Source of the DNA: Sporosarcina ureae
Lineage (GTDB): Bacteria > Bacillota > Bacilli > Bacillales_A > Planococcaceae
Length of the DNA: 64,000 nucleotides
Reading direction: 5' to 3'
Assembly: GCF_002082015.1 (NCBI RefSeq)
Contig: NZ_CP015109.1
Location: forward strand, 3,315,001-3,379,000
Shown here one piece after another: positions 16,591 through 25,780 of this stretch (positions are counted from its first letter, which is position 1; the number at the start of each line of letters is the position of its first letter). The notes beneath the pieces are model-generated. The model saw nothing but the letters and a program-made list of their open reading frames with translations. It ran no database searches and was not told where the DNA came from. The position numbers and the translations under genes were made by a program.

Positions 16591-16635
16591 AAAAAGCGTG
16601 CAGACGTCGGAATTCCGATGTCTACACGTTTTTTT
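16591..16635. terminator. Bidirectional terminator
   Basis: AAAAAGCGTG(C)AGACGTCGGAATT on the left pairs with AATTCCGATGTCTACACGTTTTTTT on the right, with A and T tracts at the two ends. It serves ypvA and the convergent cheX-like gene. Confidence 0.8.
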
Positions 16636-16640
16636 GACTG

Positions 16641-17099
16641 TTATCGTTCTTCGTCAATGGTGAGCAACAAGTTCAAAATCTGATCATCTTCAAATTTTAC
16701 GGGAATTTTAAACGCTTGCTTAAAGCCGTAAAATTTAGTTTGCCCTGTCATGACTGTAGGCGGCGAAATATCCAACGTCAGGTCTTCTTTTTCTAAAACC
16801 ATACAGAGATTTCCTGCAATCATATTTCCGAGTTCTCCAGTGAATGACTCAGCCATTTCTCCTTCGATTTGCATACCGAACATAGCTAGACCAATTTCAC
16901 TGACAATGGATTGTGTAGGTTCTACAATTAAACGGCCTTTAATATTCCCAATTAAACCAATCAATACACTGATTTCACGTTGTTCATAAGGTTGCTGTAT
17001 AAGGGCAGGGGAAAGTACTTGGAATTTTAATGGAATTACAGTAGTAAGGGAAGCAATCGTTGCATTTAACACTTTTTGTACATTTGTTGCTGTATCCAT
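16641..17099 (-). CDS. CheX-like chemotaxis phosphatase family protein
   Basis: 152-residue protein of the CheC/CheX/FliY class. The pattern GEMAESFTGELGNMIAGN carries the E..GN active-site helix used by CheX to dephosphorylate CheY-P, and LDISPPTVMTG is the typical conserved strand. No other chemotaxis gene lies in the window, so it is an orphan. The single-domain build suggests CheX rather than CheC, which has two such helices. Partner unknown. Confidence 0.8.
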   Translation of the reverse strand: MDTATNVQKVLNATIASLTTVIPLKFQVLSPALIQQPYEQREISVLIGLIGNIKGRLIVEPTQSIVSEIGLAMFGMQIEGEMAESFTGELGNMIAGNLCMVLEKEDLTLDISPPTVMTGQTKFYGFKQAFKIPVKFEDDQILNLLLTIDEER

Positions 17100-17357
17100 C
17101 TAAAGAAACGCCCTTTCGCGAATAAGTTTGTAGTTCAATCATATCACCAATCATGTCCAAAAGACTAGTTAAATTTTCAGTGAATAGTTAAACAGTCACT
17201 ATTCATTCGCATCCTTCCATATTAGCCAACACGATCACGTAGAGAACAAGTGCACAATACTTTCTCTATTAGAAAAGTAATACTTATAAAGTAACTATCT
17301 ATTTTTTCACGCATTAATGGTATGATGAGATGAGTTTAAATTGAAAGGACGACGATT

Positions 17358-20300
17358 ATGTCTACAAATCATGAATTTTTACAGCAATCTGCTACATATG
17401 GACAGATTTTTTCCAGCAATGAAGATGATGAACGCAAAGCAAAGACGACATTACTTGCTAATAAAATAATCGACAAAGAATATACAATTGCATTTGCCGG
17501 ACACTTTTCGGCAGGAAAATCTTCGACAATCAATGCATTAACAGGAGACGACCTTCTACCATCCAGTCCTATTCCAACAAGTGCGAATATTGTAAAAGTA
17601 CATAAAGCGGATGAAGATTATGCGATTATCCATCGTGTCGATGGGAGTGCAGTGAAATTCAGCGGCCATGGTTTTTCTGAAGGCGTGAAAGCGTACAGTA
17701 AGGATGGGGCTGAAGTTTCATTGGTTGAAATCGGCCATACTGAATCCAATTTACCTGAAGGAATTACGGTAATGGATACACCAGGCGTCGACTCGACAGA
17801 TGATGCACATAGATTATCCACCGAGTCCTCATTACACTTAGCGGACCTAGTATTCTATACGATGGATTATAACCATGTACAATCTGAAATGAATTTCCGT
17901 TTCACAAAAGAATTGATGCGTTATAACAGTAACGTCTATTTAATTATCAACCAGATCGATAAGCATCGCGACAGTGAATTATCATTCGATGAATTCAAAA
18001 AGTCCGTTGAAGATTCGTTCAAATTATGGGGTGTAGAGCCAAAAGGGATTTTCTACACGTCATTGAAACAACTAGATCACCCGCATAATGATTTTGAAAA
18101 AGTCAAAGCAATCGTGGATGGTTCGATTGAACACCGCGAAGAGAATTTTGAACAGAATATTGAGCAATCCTTATTGAAATTAAAAGATGAGCATATGAAA
18201 TATCTTCAGCAACAAATAGACGACTTGAAAAAGAATCATTCGGAGATCCTGAGCGAATCCGAGTGGGATCAGTTTGAAGAGCTGAATCAAGATTTGAAGG
18301 ATGCAAAAAAGCGTCTCGAATTAGTCTCCGGAGACGAATTTTATGTGAATTTCGAGAAAGAGCGCAATGAATTATTGTCGAACGCAGGACTCGCGCCGTT
18401 TGAAACAAGAGAATTACTAAAGGATCATTTAGAAGCGAAGTCACCGAAGTTCAAAGTCGGTTTACTATTTGGTGCGAAGAAGACAGCAGAAGAGCGCGAT
18501 AGACGCCGTCAAAAGCTAGACGATAATATTTCTGGTCTAGCCCACACGCAAATCGAAATTTATATGAAGTCTTTAATGAAAAGTTCATTGAAACAAGCGG
18601 GGATCTTAACCGATGAGCGTTCACTTGCGATTGACAATATGGATCTGACACTACCGTTTGACGAAGTGGATGAACAACTGCATGTTCAAGAAGTAATTAC
18701 CGGTGAAACCATTTTGAATTATGCAGAGCAAATGAAGCGTGCCATTCATTTAGTGTATAAACGAAAAACGGATAAATGGAAACAGGAGATGTCTGTCATC
18801 GCGAAGGAATCCGGCAGCGAGCAATCAGGACCTCTCGTTGAAACCATCGCCGTGCTCCAAGAAAAAGTAGATGCATTAAAAGAAATGAATAAATGGCAAG
18901 AGCGCATGGAATGGGTCGATAAAGAAATCGCCAATCCGTCCGCGCCGACACGTATGGGTCGCGATCAATTGGTGGCTGAGTGGCAACAGCCTAAAAAAAT
19001 CGAAACCATCGATTACGTAGCAAAAGTAGAAGAACAAGAAACGACTGCTGGAGTAGTAGAAGAAGTGGTGGAAGAACAACGTCAAATTGTTGATTCAGAA
19101 AAAGCGATCATTCATGCGCAGCATATCGCAGGGTCTGTTGAAGCTATTCCTGGATTTGCCGAAACAGCATCGTATTTGATGACGAAGGCAGACCGCTTAA
19201 AAGGACAAGAATTCACTGTTGCATTGTTCGGCGCATTCAGTGCGGGGAAATCTTCATTCTCTAACGCGTTGATTGGTGAAAAAGTGTTGCCTGTTTCACC
19301 GAATCCGACCACGGCTGCGATCAACCGAATCCGTCCGGTAAGTGAAGCACACTTGCATAATACTGCTGATATCCACTTGAAGGATGAAGCCACGATGACC
19401 GAAGACGTAGCGTTGTCGTTTCATGCACTCGGTATCGATATTTCTTCACTTGAAGATGCCTTCAATAAAACGGATGCGGCAATGAAACAACCGCTTGAAG
19501 ACGAAAATTTGCACATCCATAAGTCGTTCATCAGCGCATTCCAAAGAGGATATCCAGTGTATACGTCTGCACTCGGTACGACATTGACGGTAGAACGTGA
19601 AGAGTTCACGAAATTCGTTGCACAAGAAGAACGTAGTTGTTTCGTCGACTCGATCGATTTCTTCTATGACTGTCCGTTAACTCGCCACGGTATTACATTG
19701 GTAGATACACCCGGAGCGGATTCGATCAACGCGCGTCATACCGACGTAGCATTTGAATATATTCGAAATGCCGATGCGATTCTTTTCGTGACGTACTATA
19801 ACCACGCATTCGCACGTGCCGACCGTGAATTCCTTATTCAGCTGGGCCGCGTAAAAGATGCGTTCGAACTCGATAAAATGTTCTTTATCGTCAACGCAAT
19901 CGACCTCGCTTCGAATGAAGAAGAAGGCGAAGAAGTAAAAGGCTTCGTTGCCAATGAGTTACAGAAATTCGGAATCCGTAATCCACGAGTGCACGGTATT
20001 TCCAGTCTGGAAGCATTAGAAGGTAAATTAACTCAACAACCGAATCCATTGATGGTCGATTTTGAAGAGAAATTCTATTCATTCCTCGAGCATGACTTGC
20101 GTGCACAAGTCGTACAGGCACTAGAAGAAGAAACTACGAAAACGATCGATCGTCTCGCTTCATTGATCGACAGAACGATTCAGAACCGTTCACGGAAAGC
20201 AGAAAGGCTAGAAGAGCTTGCGACTGCTGAAAAGGCAATTAAAGAGCGTTTTGAAAAGAGTGCAAGTGAGATTTTAGTGAAATCCACTCAAGATGAATTG

Positions 20301-20951
20301 AGTGAACTCGTCTACTATATTTTACAACGTGTATTCCTACGTTTCGGCGATTTCTTTAAAGAAGGATATAGTCCGTCCACTTTCGCGAAGAATTCATCGG
20401 ATAAAGCATTGAAAATTGCATTGGCGGAAACTGTCAATATGGTAGGCTTTGATTTAACGCAGGAATTGAAAGTAACGAACTTGCGTATTCTTCAGTACAT
20501 GAAGAAACAATTGCTAGAACGTCAACGGATGGAAGTTCGTGCATTGTCCGATATGGACCAATCAATTGTTCCGTCTCCATATGAGCCGAACGACAAAGAC
20601 ATGCTGTCATTCGAGACGCCATATGAAGATCCTATGGTGTACAGTGCGGTCAATAAATCGTTCAAAAATCAAAAGTCGTTCTTTGAGCGCGGGGATCGCG
20701 ATATCTTGAAAGCGAAGCTAGAAGAAACATTGAAAAAAGATGCATCGAGCTATTTGGGTGATCAGAAAGAACGTATTGAGAAGTGGGCAGACTTATGGAT
20801 TGACGATGAGGCAGAAGCATTACGCGTTCATTTATTGCAAGAAAGTCTAGTGCAAATCGAATCGGAGCGTACATTGCTTGACGGTTCGGAGCAGCTGGAA
20901 CAATGGCAGAACATCTACGAAAAAATCCGTCAAGGGGAGCTGGTTCAATGA
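17358..20951 (+). CDS. dynA: Tandem dynamin-like GTPase DynA
   Basis: 1197-residue fusion of two bacterial dynamins, matching B. subtilis DynA (YpbR) in size and order. The first GTPase has GHFSAGKSS at residues 48-56 and MDTPGVDSTDD as G3. The second has GAFSAGKSS at about residues 624-632 and VDTPGADSINA. Long helical stalk regions follow each. DynA tethers and fuses membranes and helps resist membrane stress and phage. ATG follows AAAGGACG. The stop overlaps the next start (ATGA), so the sulfurtransferase is translationally coupled. Confidence 0.95.
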   Translation: MSTNHEFLQQSATYGQIFSSNEDDERKAKTTLLANKIIDKEYTIAFAGHFSAGKSSTINALTGDDLLPSSPIPTSANIVKVHKADEDYAIIHRVDGSAVKFSGHGFSEGVKAYSKDGAEVSLVEIGHTESNLPEGITVMDTPGVDSTDDAHRLSTESSLHLADLVFYTMDYNHVQSEMNFRFTKELMRYNSNVYLIINQIDKHRDSELSFDEFKKSVEDSFKLWGVEPKGIFYTSLKQLDHPHNDFEKVKAIVDGSIEHREENFEQNIEQSLLKLKDEHMKYLQQQIDDLKKNHSEILSESEWDQFEELNQDLKDAKKRLELVSGDEFYVNFEKERNELLSNAGLAPFETRELLKDHLEAKSPKFKVGLLFGAKKTAEERDRRRQKLDDNISGLAHTQIEIYMKSLMKSSLKQAGILTDERSLAIDNMDLTLPFDEVDEQLHVQEVITGETILNYAEQMKRAIHLVYKRKTDKWKQEMSVIAKESGSEQSGPLVETIAVLQEKVDALKEMNKWQERMEWVDKEIANPSAPTRMGRDQLVAEWQQPKKIETIDYVAKVEEQETTAGVVEEVVEEQRQIVDSEKAIIHAQHIAGSVEAIPGFAETASYLMTKADRLKGQEFTVALFGAFSAGKSSFSNALIGEKVLPVSPNPTTAAINRIRPVSEAHLHNTADIHLKDEATMTEDVALSFHALGIDISSLEDAFNKTDAAMKQPLEDENLHIHKSFISAFQRGYPVYTSALGTTLTVEREEFTKFVAQEERSCFVDSIDFFYDCPLTRHGITLVDTPGADSINARHTDVAFEYIRNADAILFVTYYNHAFARADREFLIQLGRVKDAFELDKMFFIVNAIDLASNEEEGEEVKGFVANELQKFGIRNPRVHGISSLEALEGKLTQQPNPLMVDFEEKFYSFLEHDLRAQVVQALEEETTKTIDRLASLIDRTIQNRSRKAERLEELATAEKAIKERFEKSASEILVKSTQDELSELVYYILQRVFLRFGDFFKEGYSPSTFAKNSSDKALKIALAETVNMVGFDLTQELKVTNLRILQYMKKQLLERQRMEVRALSDMDQSIVPSPYEPNDKDMLSFETPYEDPMVYSAVNKSFKNQKSFFERGDRDILKAKLEETLKKDASSYLGDQKERIEKWADLWIDDEAEALRVHLLQESLVQIESERTLLDGSEQLEQWQNIYEKIRQGELVQ

Positions 20952-21772
20952 CACAAGTATTCGTATCTATTCACGACATAGAGACAAGTCAGGTGAAATG
21001 GATCGATGCGCGCTTTTCATTACAAGATGAAGAGCGTGGCAAACTTGATTATCAAAAAGAACACGTAACAGGCGCAGTTCATTGGGATTTAGAAGAAGAT
21101 CTATCAGGTACTTCAGCAGAAGGCGGACGTCATCCGTTGCCTTCTACTGAACACTTGACTGAGCTATTCCGTAAAAGTGGGTTGGAACGTACAGATACGA
21201 TTTTGATTTATGACGACGGGGGCAATCCTTTCGCAACTCGTGCTTGGTGGATGTTGCAGTATGGAGGATTCACGAATGTGCACGTCGTAACAGAAGGATA
21301 CGCTGAATTACGCGAAATCGTTGACGTAACAAGTGACTCGGCTACACCTGCACGCTCCACGGTGGAACCGCAGTGGCAAGACCAGTTATATGCAAGTAGA
21401 AGCGAAGTCGAAGAAGTGGTGGCGGGCAATCAAGCGTCACAGCTTGTCGATGCACGTTCTGAAGTTCGTTATCGTGGAGAAACAGAACCTCTTTACCATA
21501 AAGCAGGCCATATACCGACCGCGCGAAACTTTGATTGGGAACAATTGAAGCAAGACGGACAGTATGATGTGCAGCAAGCGAAAGCACAATTACAACAAGT
21601 CGTATCACCTGAAGATGATGTCATCGTCTACTGTGGTAGCGGCGTAACGGCTTCCCCTTTATTCGCAGCACTTACAGAACTGGACTATCCACATGTAAAA
21701 TTATACGTCGGCAGTTTCAGCGATTGGATTTCCAAAGACGACGCACCGATCGAAACCGCCATAAGGGGTTGA
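20948..21772 (+). CDS. Thiosulfate/3-mercaptopyruvate sulfurtransferase
   Basis: 274-residue two-domain rhodanese. The N-terminal inactive domain includes HVTGAVHWDLEEDLSG. The catalytic domain has YCGSGVTAS, with the persulfide-carrying cysteine at residue 229; the CGSGVTA loop favours 3-mercaptopyruvate over thiosulfate, by analogy. Start ATG 20948 overlaps the dynA stop by four bases, so it belongs to that unit. A metallophosphoesterase gene follows six bases after its stop. Confidence 0.9.
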   Translation: MTQVFVSIHDIETSQVKWIDARFSLQDEERGKLDYQKEHVTGAVHWDLEEDLSGTSAEGGRHPLPSTEHLTELFRKSGLERTDTILIYDDGGNPFATRAWWMLQYGGFTNVHVVTEGYAELREIVDVTSDSATPARSTVEPQWQDQLYASRSEVEEVVAGNQASQLVDARSEVRYRGETEPLYHKAGHIPTARNFDWEQLKQDGQYDVQQAKAQLQQVVSPEDDVIVYCGSGVTASPLFAALTELDYPHVKLYVGSFSDWISKDDAPIETAIRG

Positions 21773-21778
21773 AACACG

Positions 21779-22378
21779 ATGCACTACGCATTACTCGGAG
21801 ATATTCATTCATCCAAAGAAGATTTGCAAGCTGTACTGGCACAAATTGCAGATGAAGCACCTGAAGCCACTCTTATTGGGACAGGTGATTTATACGAATG
21901 CACGGTCAGCAAAAAAGACCTTCATGGGCAGATGTATCCTACTGTCGAGGAAGTGATTAAGCATCCGGAGGGTATCGATGAACTATTCACGTTTCCATCC
22001 ACCTACGGCAATCAAGAAGAACGAATTCTGTTGCTGACCGAGCAGACGGAACCTATACGGGACTTCTTGAACGACTTACCGGAGACGTTGAAGGCAGATG
22101 ATGCAATCCTCATTCACGGTCATCAATGGCCGCATAACGAAGCAGAGGCGTGGCTTGCTGAACATTTGCCAGAATCACGCCTAGTCTTTCACGGACATAC
22201 GCATCGATCCACTTTCACAAGAGATGGACAATCCATATCGATTAGCTGGAACGAAGAGCTTTCGGTGAGAGATTCACGAACTGTTGTCAACGTGGGGGCT
22301 GTTGTGGATTCTAGAGAATGGGTGTTGTATGATTCTGAAAAGCAAACTGTTAGATTTATGAAAGCGTCACAAGGCTAA
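21779..22378 (+). CDS. Metallophosphoesterase
   Basis: 199-residue calcineurin-like phosphoesterase. Metal ligands are visible in GDIHS (D8, H10), GTGDLYE (D37), YGNQE (family GNHE), IHGHQW and HGHTH. The variation GNQE for GNHE removes the usual general-acid histidine; activity may be altered. Substrate cannot be told. It is the third gene of the dynA unit and closes it, with a terminator at about 22430. Confidence 0.85.
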   Translation: MHYALLGDIHSSKEDLQAVLAQIADEAPEATLIGTGDLYECTVSKKDLHGQMYPTVEEVIKHPEGIDELFTFPSTYGNQEERILLLTEQTEPIRDFLNDLPETLKADDAILIHGHQWPHNEAEAWLAEHLPESRLVFHGHTHRSTFTRDGQSISISWNEELSVRDSRTVVNVGAVVDSREWVLYDSEKQTVRFMKASQG

Positions 22379-22429
22379 AAGGGTTTATGTCTGACTCGTT
22401 TAGTGGAGGAGTGAGTAGTGAAATGACTA

Positions 22430-22462
22430 GAAAAGCATCGCATTTTGCGGTGCTTTTTTGTT
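22430..22462 (+). terminator. Intrinsic terminator
   Basis: AAAAGCATCGCA pairs with TGCGGTGCTTTT around a short TTT loop, followed by TTTTG. It ends the dynA unit. The rest of the gap to 22630 shows no clear feature. Confidence 0.75.
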
Positions 22463-22630
22463 ATTAAAATATATTTGGATATCTCTGGTATAATGACGTT
22501 GAAGCTATTATATAAGCGATACACCCGAAACGATTCATGTAGAGTTTTAAAGATAAATGGATCGTTCGGTTAAATAAAAGGCGTAAATGACATTGCACTT
22601 ACACAAAGCAGAAAAAAAGGGAGCAACGAA

Positions 22631-23014
22631 ATGCGTAAAACAGCTTGGATCTTATTGATTATTACTATGATCATTTTAGGTGTTGTTTTTCTAGGGAATA
22701 GAGCCAGTCAGGATGCGATTTTAAGTAAGGATATACACTCGGCTTTAGAGCAAGAAGAAAAGCTAATTGATTTAACAACAATGACGAGTTTTGAATGGGG
22801 TGCTGTAGAGGTATTTGGTCCGTATACGACAAATGAGATAATTGAAGATTCGATGGATATCCGATTCAGAGGTGACAGTGGGGGCATCGATGTACTTGAA
22901 GATCGATTTTTATTAGTATTTGCTGATGAGAAAAACGCAGTTAAAACGGCGGTTCTATCTAGAAAATACGGAGACTTTTTAATTAAAGATAATAAAATAT
23001 TACTTGTTGAATAG
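22631..23014 (+). CDS. Hypothetical secreted or anchored protein, 127 aa
   Basis: A positive start (MRK) and a 19-residue hydrophobic segment (about residues 5-23) form a signal anchor; there is no lipobox cysteine. The rest is a soluble extracytoplasmic domain (FEWGAVEVFGPYT, then an acidic loop and VFADEKNAVKTAV) that recalls the small exported proteins common in Bacillales, without a known domain. ATG 22631 follows AAAGGGAG. It is the first gene of the second accessory array. Function unknown. Confidence 0.65.
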   Translation: MRKTAWILLIITMIILGVVFLGNRASQDAILSKDIHSALEQEEKLIDLTTMTSFEWGAVEVFGPYTTNEIIEDSMDIRFRGDSGGIDVLEDRFLLVFADEKNAVKTAVLSRKYGDFLIKDNKILLVE

Positions 23015-23093
23015 GAATGTCAATGACAAAATGTGAATAAGTGTGAGTAATTCCGATTGAAATTAATATTCTATAATAGAGGGCAATTCTGAA

Positions 23094-23393
23094 ATGAAAA
23101 TTATGCCACTACAGGTTATTAAATTGTATATAGGTGGGTATTTTCAAAAACATAGTAGATTGTCTACTAAAAAGCTATGGCAAATAAGTATTGGAAGTGC
23201 ATTTTTTATCACTTGGTTTAGTGGAACAATTGGTGCGATAATAGGCGAAACGCTTACTAGAGGCAGTATGGAGACTATAAATGTAGAAGGAACATGGGTG
23301 TGGGGAACAATTTATGCTTTTGTTTTACTTCCGATCACTGTCCCTTTTGCTCGTTTCGTAATTGATATATTCCGCAAGCTCATAAAAAAATAA
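23094..23393 (+). CDS. Hypothetical two-helix membrane protein, 99 aa
   Basis: Basic N-terminal ~27 residues, then helices at about residues 31-53 and 70-91, and a basic tail (RKLIKK). Positive tails on both ends predict cytoplasmic N- and C-termini. GAGGGCAA lies upstream of ATG 23094. No domain is recognised. It lies immediately upstream of boundary element E8. Confidence 0.6.
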   Translation: MKIMPLQVIKLYIGGYFQKHSRLSTKKLWQISIGSAFFITWFSGTIGAIIGETLTRGSMETINVEGTWVWGTIYAFVLLPITVPFARFVIDIFRKLIKK

Positions 23394-23404
23394 CACCCGT
23401 CCCT

Positions 23405-23453
23405 TAAGCGAGTGCAGTTGTTGAAGACGCATGGATCCTGAAACGGGCCATTT
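23405..23453 (+). repeat. Cassette-boundary element E8
   Basis: A variable 5' part with GTGC/GCAT complementarity and a clear 3' box (ACGGGCCATTT, 23443-23453). The open frame starting at 23431 runs through it, which argues for the later start at 23512. Confidence 0.5.
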
Positions 23454-23511
23454 AATTAAAGAACACGTAGTAAATAAAGTTATACTTATATTTAAAATTG
23501 GGGGTGTGGCA

Positions 23512-23784
23512 ATGGCGATCGCTGTAGGGTATGTAATTGCATTGTTAGGTGCTGTTATCGCTTATCAATATAGCAAGGGAAAATCGAAAAAAAGAAAATA
23601 CCAGGTGTGGGGATTTTCTCTTATGTTACCGATTTCACCAGCCTTGGCCTTTTCCATTGGATTAACCTATGCTGTGATTGTTAAAAATGGCTGGGCAGCG
23701 TTGATTATGTGGTACATTTTCCCGGTTATTTTTATAATAGGGCTTATGATGTTATTGGTTGGAGTTTTCAAGAGGGAAGAATAA
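23512..23784 (+). CDS. Hypothetical three-helix membrane protein, 90 aa
   Basis: ATG 23512 is chosen because GGGGGTG lies at 23500-23506 and because the longer frame from 23431 would have to translate boundary element E8. The product has helices at about residues 2-20, 38-57 and 62-86 with a basic loop (SKGKSKKRKY) after the first. No family is recognised. It is a single-gene unit between E8 and E9. Confidence 0.6.
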   Translation: MAIAVGYVIALLGAVIAYQYSKGKSKKRKYQVWGFSLMLPISPALAFSIGLTYAVIVKNGWAALIMWYIFPVIFIIGLMMLLVGVFKREE

Positions 23785-23807
23785 AAGGTGATTATAAGTT
23801 ATTAACA

Positions 23808-23850
23808 AACTGGGCGCGATTGTCGTAAAACGAAATTGCACCATTCTACG
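23808..23850 (+). repeat. Cassette-boundary half-element E9
   Basis: ACTGGGCGCGATTGTCGT at 23809-23826 is a good 5' box. An inverted CGTAAAACG follows. The 3' GGGCCATT box is absent. Confidence 0.45.
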
Positions 23851-23926
23851 GAATAAAGGAGGGCATGTGCTACTTTGGAAAATATAAGTCAAGTGAATTA
23901 ATCTAAGAAAACAGGGAGGAATTTCA

Positions 23927-24334
23927 ATGAAACCACTGACGAAAAAACGTTTAAAGGGATACTTGATTGATCTTGCAATTTCCACTGCCGTATCGGCTGG
24001 GGCGGAATACTTTCTTAGGAAAAAAGTAAAAAACGAGGCGGTTCATGTATTAGTCACGCCGACAGTCGTCATGTGGGCACTGGAATATGCACAGCTGCGC
24101 CAGTTCGGGCAGACTGCAGGTTATAATGTAAACGGACTTGTCGTTACAGATGAAAAGGGTGCTCGTCTGACATCCAAACAAATTGCAAAGCGAATGGCAT
24201 ACAGAGATACACTGAGCACCTTCGATTATTTGAAAAATCGTAATGCATTTGAGGGAAAGAATGGAGGCGAATTCCCGCACGACCGATATGCTGGAACAGT
24301 GGTGAGGGAAGGTAAGCGAATTGAAAATCAATGA
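23927..24334 (+). CDS. RDD-like family protein, 135 aa
   Basis: Basic protein with two hydrophobic stretches (about residues 13-28 and 40-55) and the pattern KRLKGYLIDLAISTAV...QFGQTAGYNVNGLVV..KRMAYRDT, which follows RDD membrane proteins (ID near the start, GQT.GY in the middle, RD near the end). It is shorter than usual RDD proteins. The C-terminal FPHDRYAGTVV also fits that family. ATG 23927 follows AGGGAGG. Role unknown; RDD proteins have been linked to ion exchange. Confidence 0.6.
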   Translation: MKPLTKKRLKGYLIDLAISTAVSAGAEYFLRKKVKNEAVHVLVTPTVVMWALEYAQLRQFGQTAGYNVNGLVVTDEKGARLTSKQIAKRMAYRDTLSTFDYLKNRNAFEGKNGGEFPHDRYAGTVVREGKRIENQ

Positions 24335-24417
24335 AGCGTTTATATCTTTGTAGGAACTATAAAAAAACAAGGCTTCGTCATGGATTTCAAAAAATAAGAC
24401 ATAAATGTATTCTAAAA

Positions 24418-24467
24418 ATGGGCACGATAATTGAATAAATTCGTGCTTTCCAGAAAAGGGCCATTTA
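24418..24467 (+). repeat. Cassette-boundary element E10
   Basis: GGGCACGATAATTG opens the element; GCACGA (24422-24427) pairs with TCGTGC (24441-24446), and GGGCCATTT (24458-24466) closes it. Confidence 0.6.
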
Positions 24468-24625
24468 TAATTGTAGCAGTTATTTTGATAATAACTCTAT
24501 TTTCGTTAGAGATTTAATTAAGACGATTAAATAAGACAACCGAAAAAATAGTGGAATTGCTTTTTAATCTCATTGGTAAAAGCCAATCTAATATGAAGAC
24601 AAAATAAATGAAAAACGATATTCAT
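24468..24625. other. A-T-rich spacer with no supported gene
   Basis: This stretch separates E10 from E11, so one array unit appears to hold no credible gene. Only a ~28-codon hydrophobic frame from TTG 24431 crosses E10 into it; I see no ribosome binding site for it. Confidence 0.4.
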
Positions 24626-24789
24626 TAATCGGGCGCGTTTATTGAGGAAGCTTCTCTGAAGTCGGTTAGTTGATCTTCGCTACAGCCAGCGACTCCAGGA
24701 GGTTCACCGCACGCCCATAGGACACGCGTCTGGCTGTATCACAGATCAACGGGTTGTAACCACTATCCCGTTATCGGTGGCGTTAATGG
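24626..24789 (+). repeat. Composite boundary element E11 with short palindromic repeat
   Basis: A 5' half-box (TAATCGGGCGCGTTTATTG, 24626-24644) and a second half-box (TATCGGTGGCG, 24772-24782) flank an 82-base palindromic repeat. This parallels E5 and E13. Confidence 0.6.
24669..24750. repeat. Palindromic repeat, short form, copy 2
   Basis: GTTGATC (24669) and GATCAAC (24744) are the ends. TACAGCCAG on the left arm pairs perfectly with CTGGCTGTA on the right. About 110 bases shorter than the long form, it lacks the middle part. Confidence 0.7.
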
Positions 24790-24887
24790 CTAATTGTTAT
24801 GTAAGAAACGAATGAGATTGAGTGAGGAGTAGCCATTTTTGGTTACTCCTTTTATAATAGATAAAACAGACGAGAGTGGTGAGAGTC

Positions 24888-25298
24888 ATGCTATCTGAAG
24901 AAATAAAAAAAGAACTTGTAGACTTGCTAAATGAACGAGTAAATCCGTCATTTATTTTAATATTTGGGTCTCATGGAAAAGGCACTGCTAGAGAAGACAG
25001 TGATATTGATTTGGGTTATTATGCAGTTGATTTACTTTCATCATATGAACGTTTTATATTAGCGGGTGAACTAGCACAAGTTGCTAAAAGGGAGGTCGAT
25101 TTAGTCAATATTCGAGAGGTAGATACAGTATTTGCTATGCAAATTTTTTCAACTGGTAAGTTACTTTCTTGCCGTGATGAAAATGAGTTTGTAAAACAGC
25201 GAATGAAGGCTTTTAGTATGTACATTAACCTTAACCAGCAACGAGCAGATGTATTAGAAAGCATTCGGGAAAGAGGGAGTGTGTTCGGCGATGAATGA
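24888..25298 (+). CDS. mntA: MntA-type minimal nucleotidyltransferase antitoxin
   Basis: 136-residue protein with the MNT fold. GSHGKGTAREDSDIDLG carries the GSx10DxD active site (G27-S28, D39, D41). In MntA/HepT modules the nucleotidyltransferase adds AMP to a tyrosine of the HEPN toxin and so silences it. ATG 24888 is chosen because GGTGA lies just upstream. The gene overlaps hepT by eight bases. The order mntA-hepT is the reverse of some studied systems. It lies in one unit of the second array, so it may have been acquired as a cassette. Confidence 0.9.
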   Translation: MLSEEIKKELVDLLNERVNPSFILIFGSHGKGTAREDSDIDLGYYAVDLLSSYERFILAGELAQVAKREVDLVNIREVDTVFAMQIFSTGKLLSCRDENEFVKQRMKAFSMYINLNQQRADVLESIRERGSVFGDE

Positions 25299-25695
25299 TG
25301 TGATTTTAAATAAAGTGACAACCATCGAACGTTGTGTGAATCGAGTTCATGAAGTATATGATCAGAGTGTAGATAACCTAAAAGATTTTACTAAGCAAGA
25401 TAGCATTATTTTAAATATTCAGCGTGCATGTGAAGCTAGTATCGATTTGGCAATGCATATCGTCAGTGAAAAGAAGTTAGGCGTACCAAAAGCAAGTCGT
25501 GATGCATTTAAGATGTTGCAAGAAGCTACTATTATTGATGAATCATTAGCCAGTACACTAATGAATATGGTAGGTTTTAGGAATATTGCTGTACATGATT
25601 ATCAATCAATAGATTTAGAGATTTTGGAAGCAATTGTAGAAAAGCATATTAACGACTTTAAAGACTATACGAAAATCGTCTTACGTGTTCTTTAG
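25291..25695 (+). CDS. hepT: HepT-type HEPN ribonuclease toxin
   Basis: 134-residue helical HEPN protein (DUF86). The RNase motif Rx4HxY is intact: R97, H102 and Y104 in FRNIAVHDYQS. Y104 is the residue expected to be AMPylated by MntA, and R97/H102 form the RNA-cleaving site, by analogy with characterised HepT. The start overlaps mntA by eight bases, with a GTGTTCGGCG stretch rather than a strong site, so coupling is likely. The module can act in plasmid stability or phage defence; the role here is inferred. Confidence 0.9.
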   Translation: MNDVILNKVTTIERCVNRVHEVYDQSVDNLKDFTKQDSIILNIQRACEASIDLAMHIVSEKKLGVPKASRDAFKMLQEATIIDESLASTLMNMVGFRNIAVHDYQSIDLEILEAIVEKHINDFKDYTKIVLRVL

Positions 25696-25780
25696 GAAGG
25701 TAAGTCAGTTAATAAAGTCACTTGGTGAATCTGTATTCTTAGAAGTTTTTCAGGCTTGAAGGATATCTGCGATTTGATAA

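Noticed and set aside
24431-24520. About 28-codon hydrophobic frame from TTG 24431 across element E10
   Set aside because: No ribosome binding site, and it would have to translate the boundary element.
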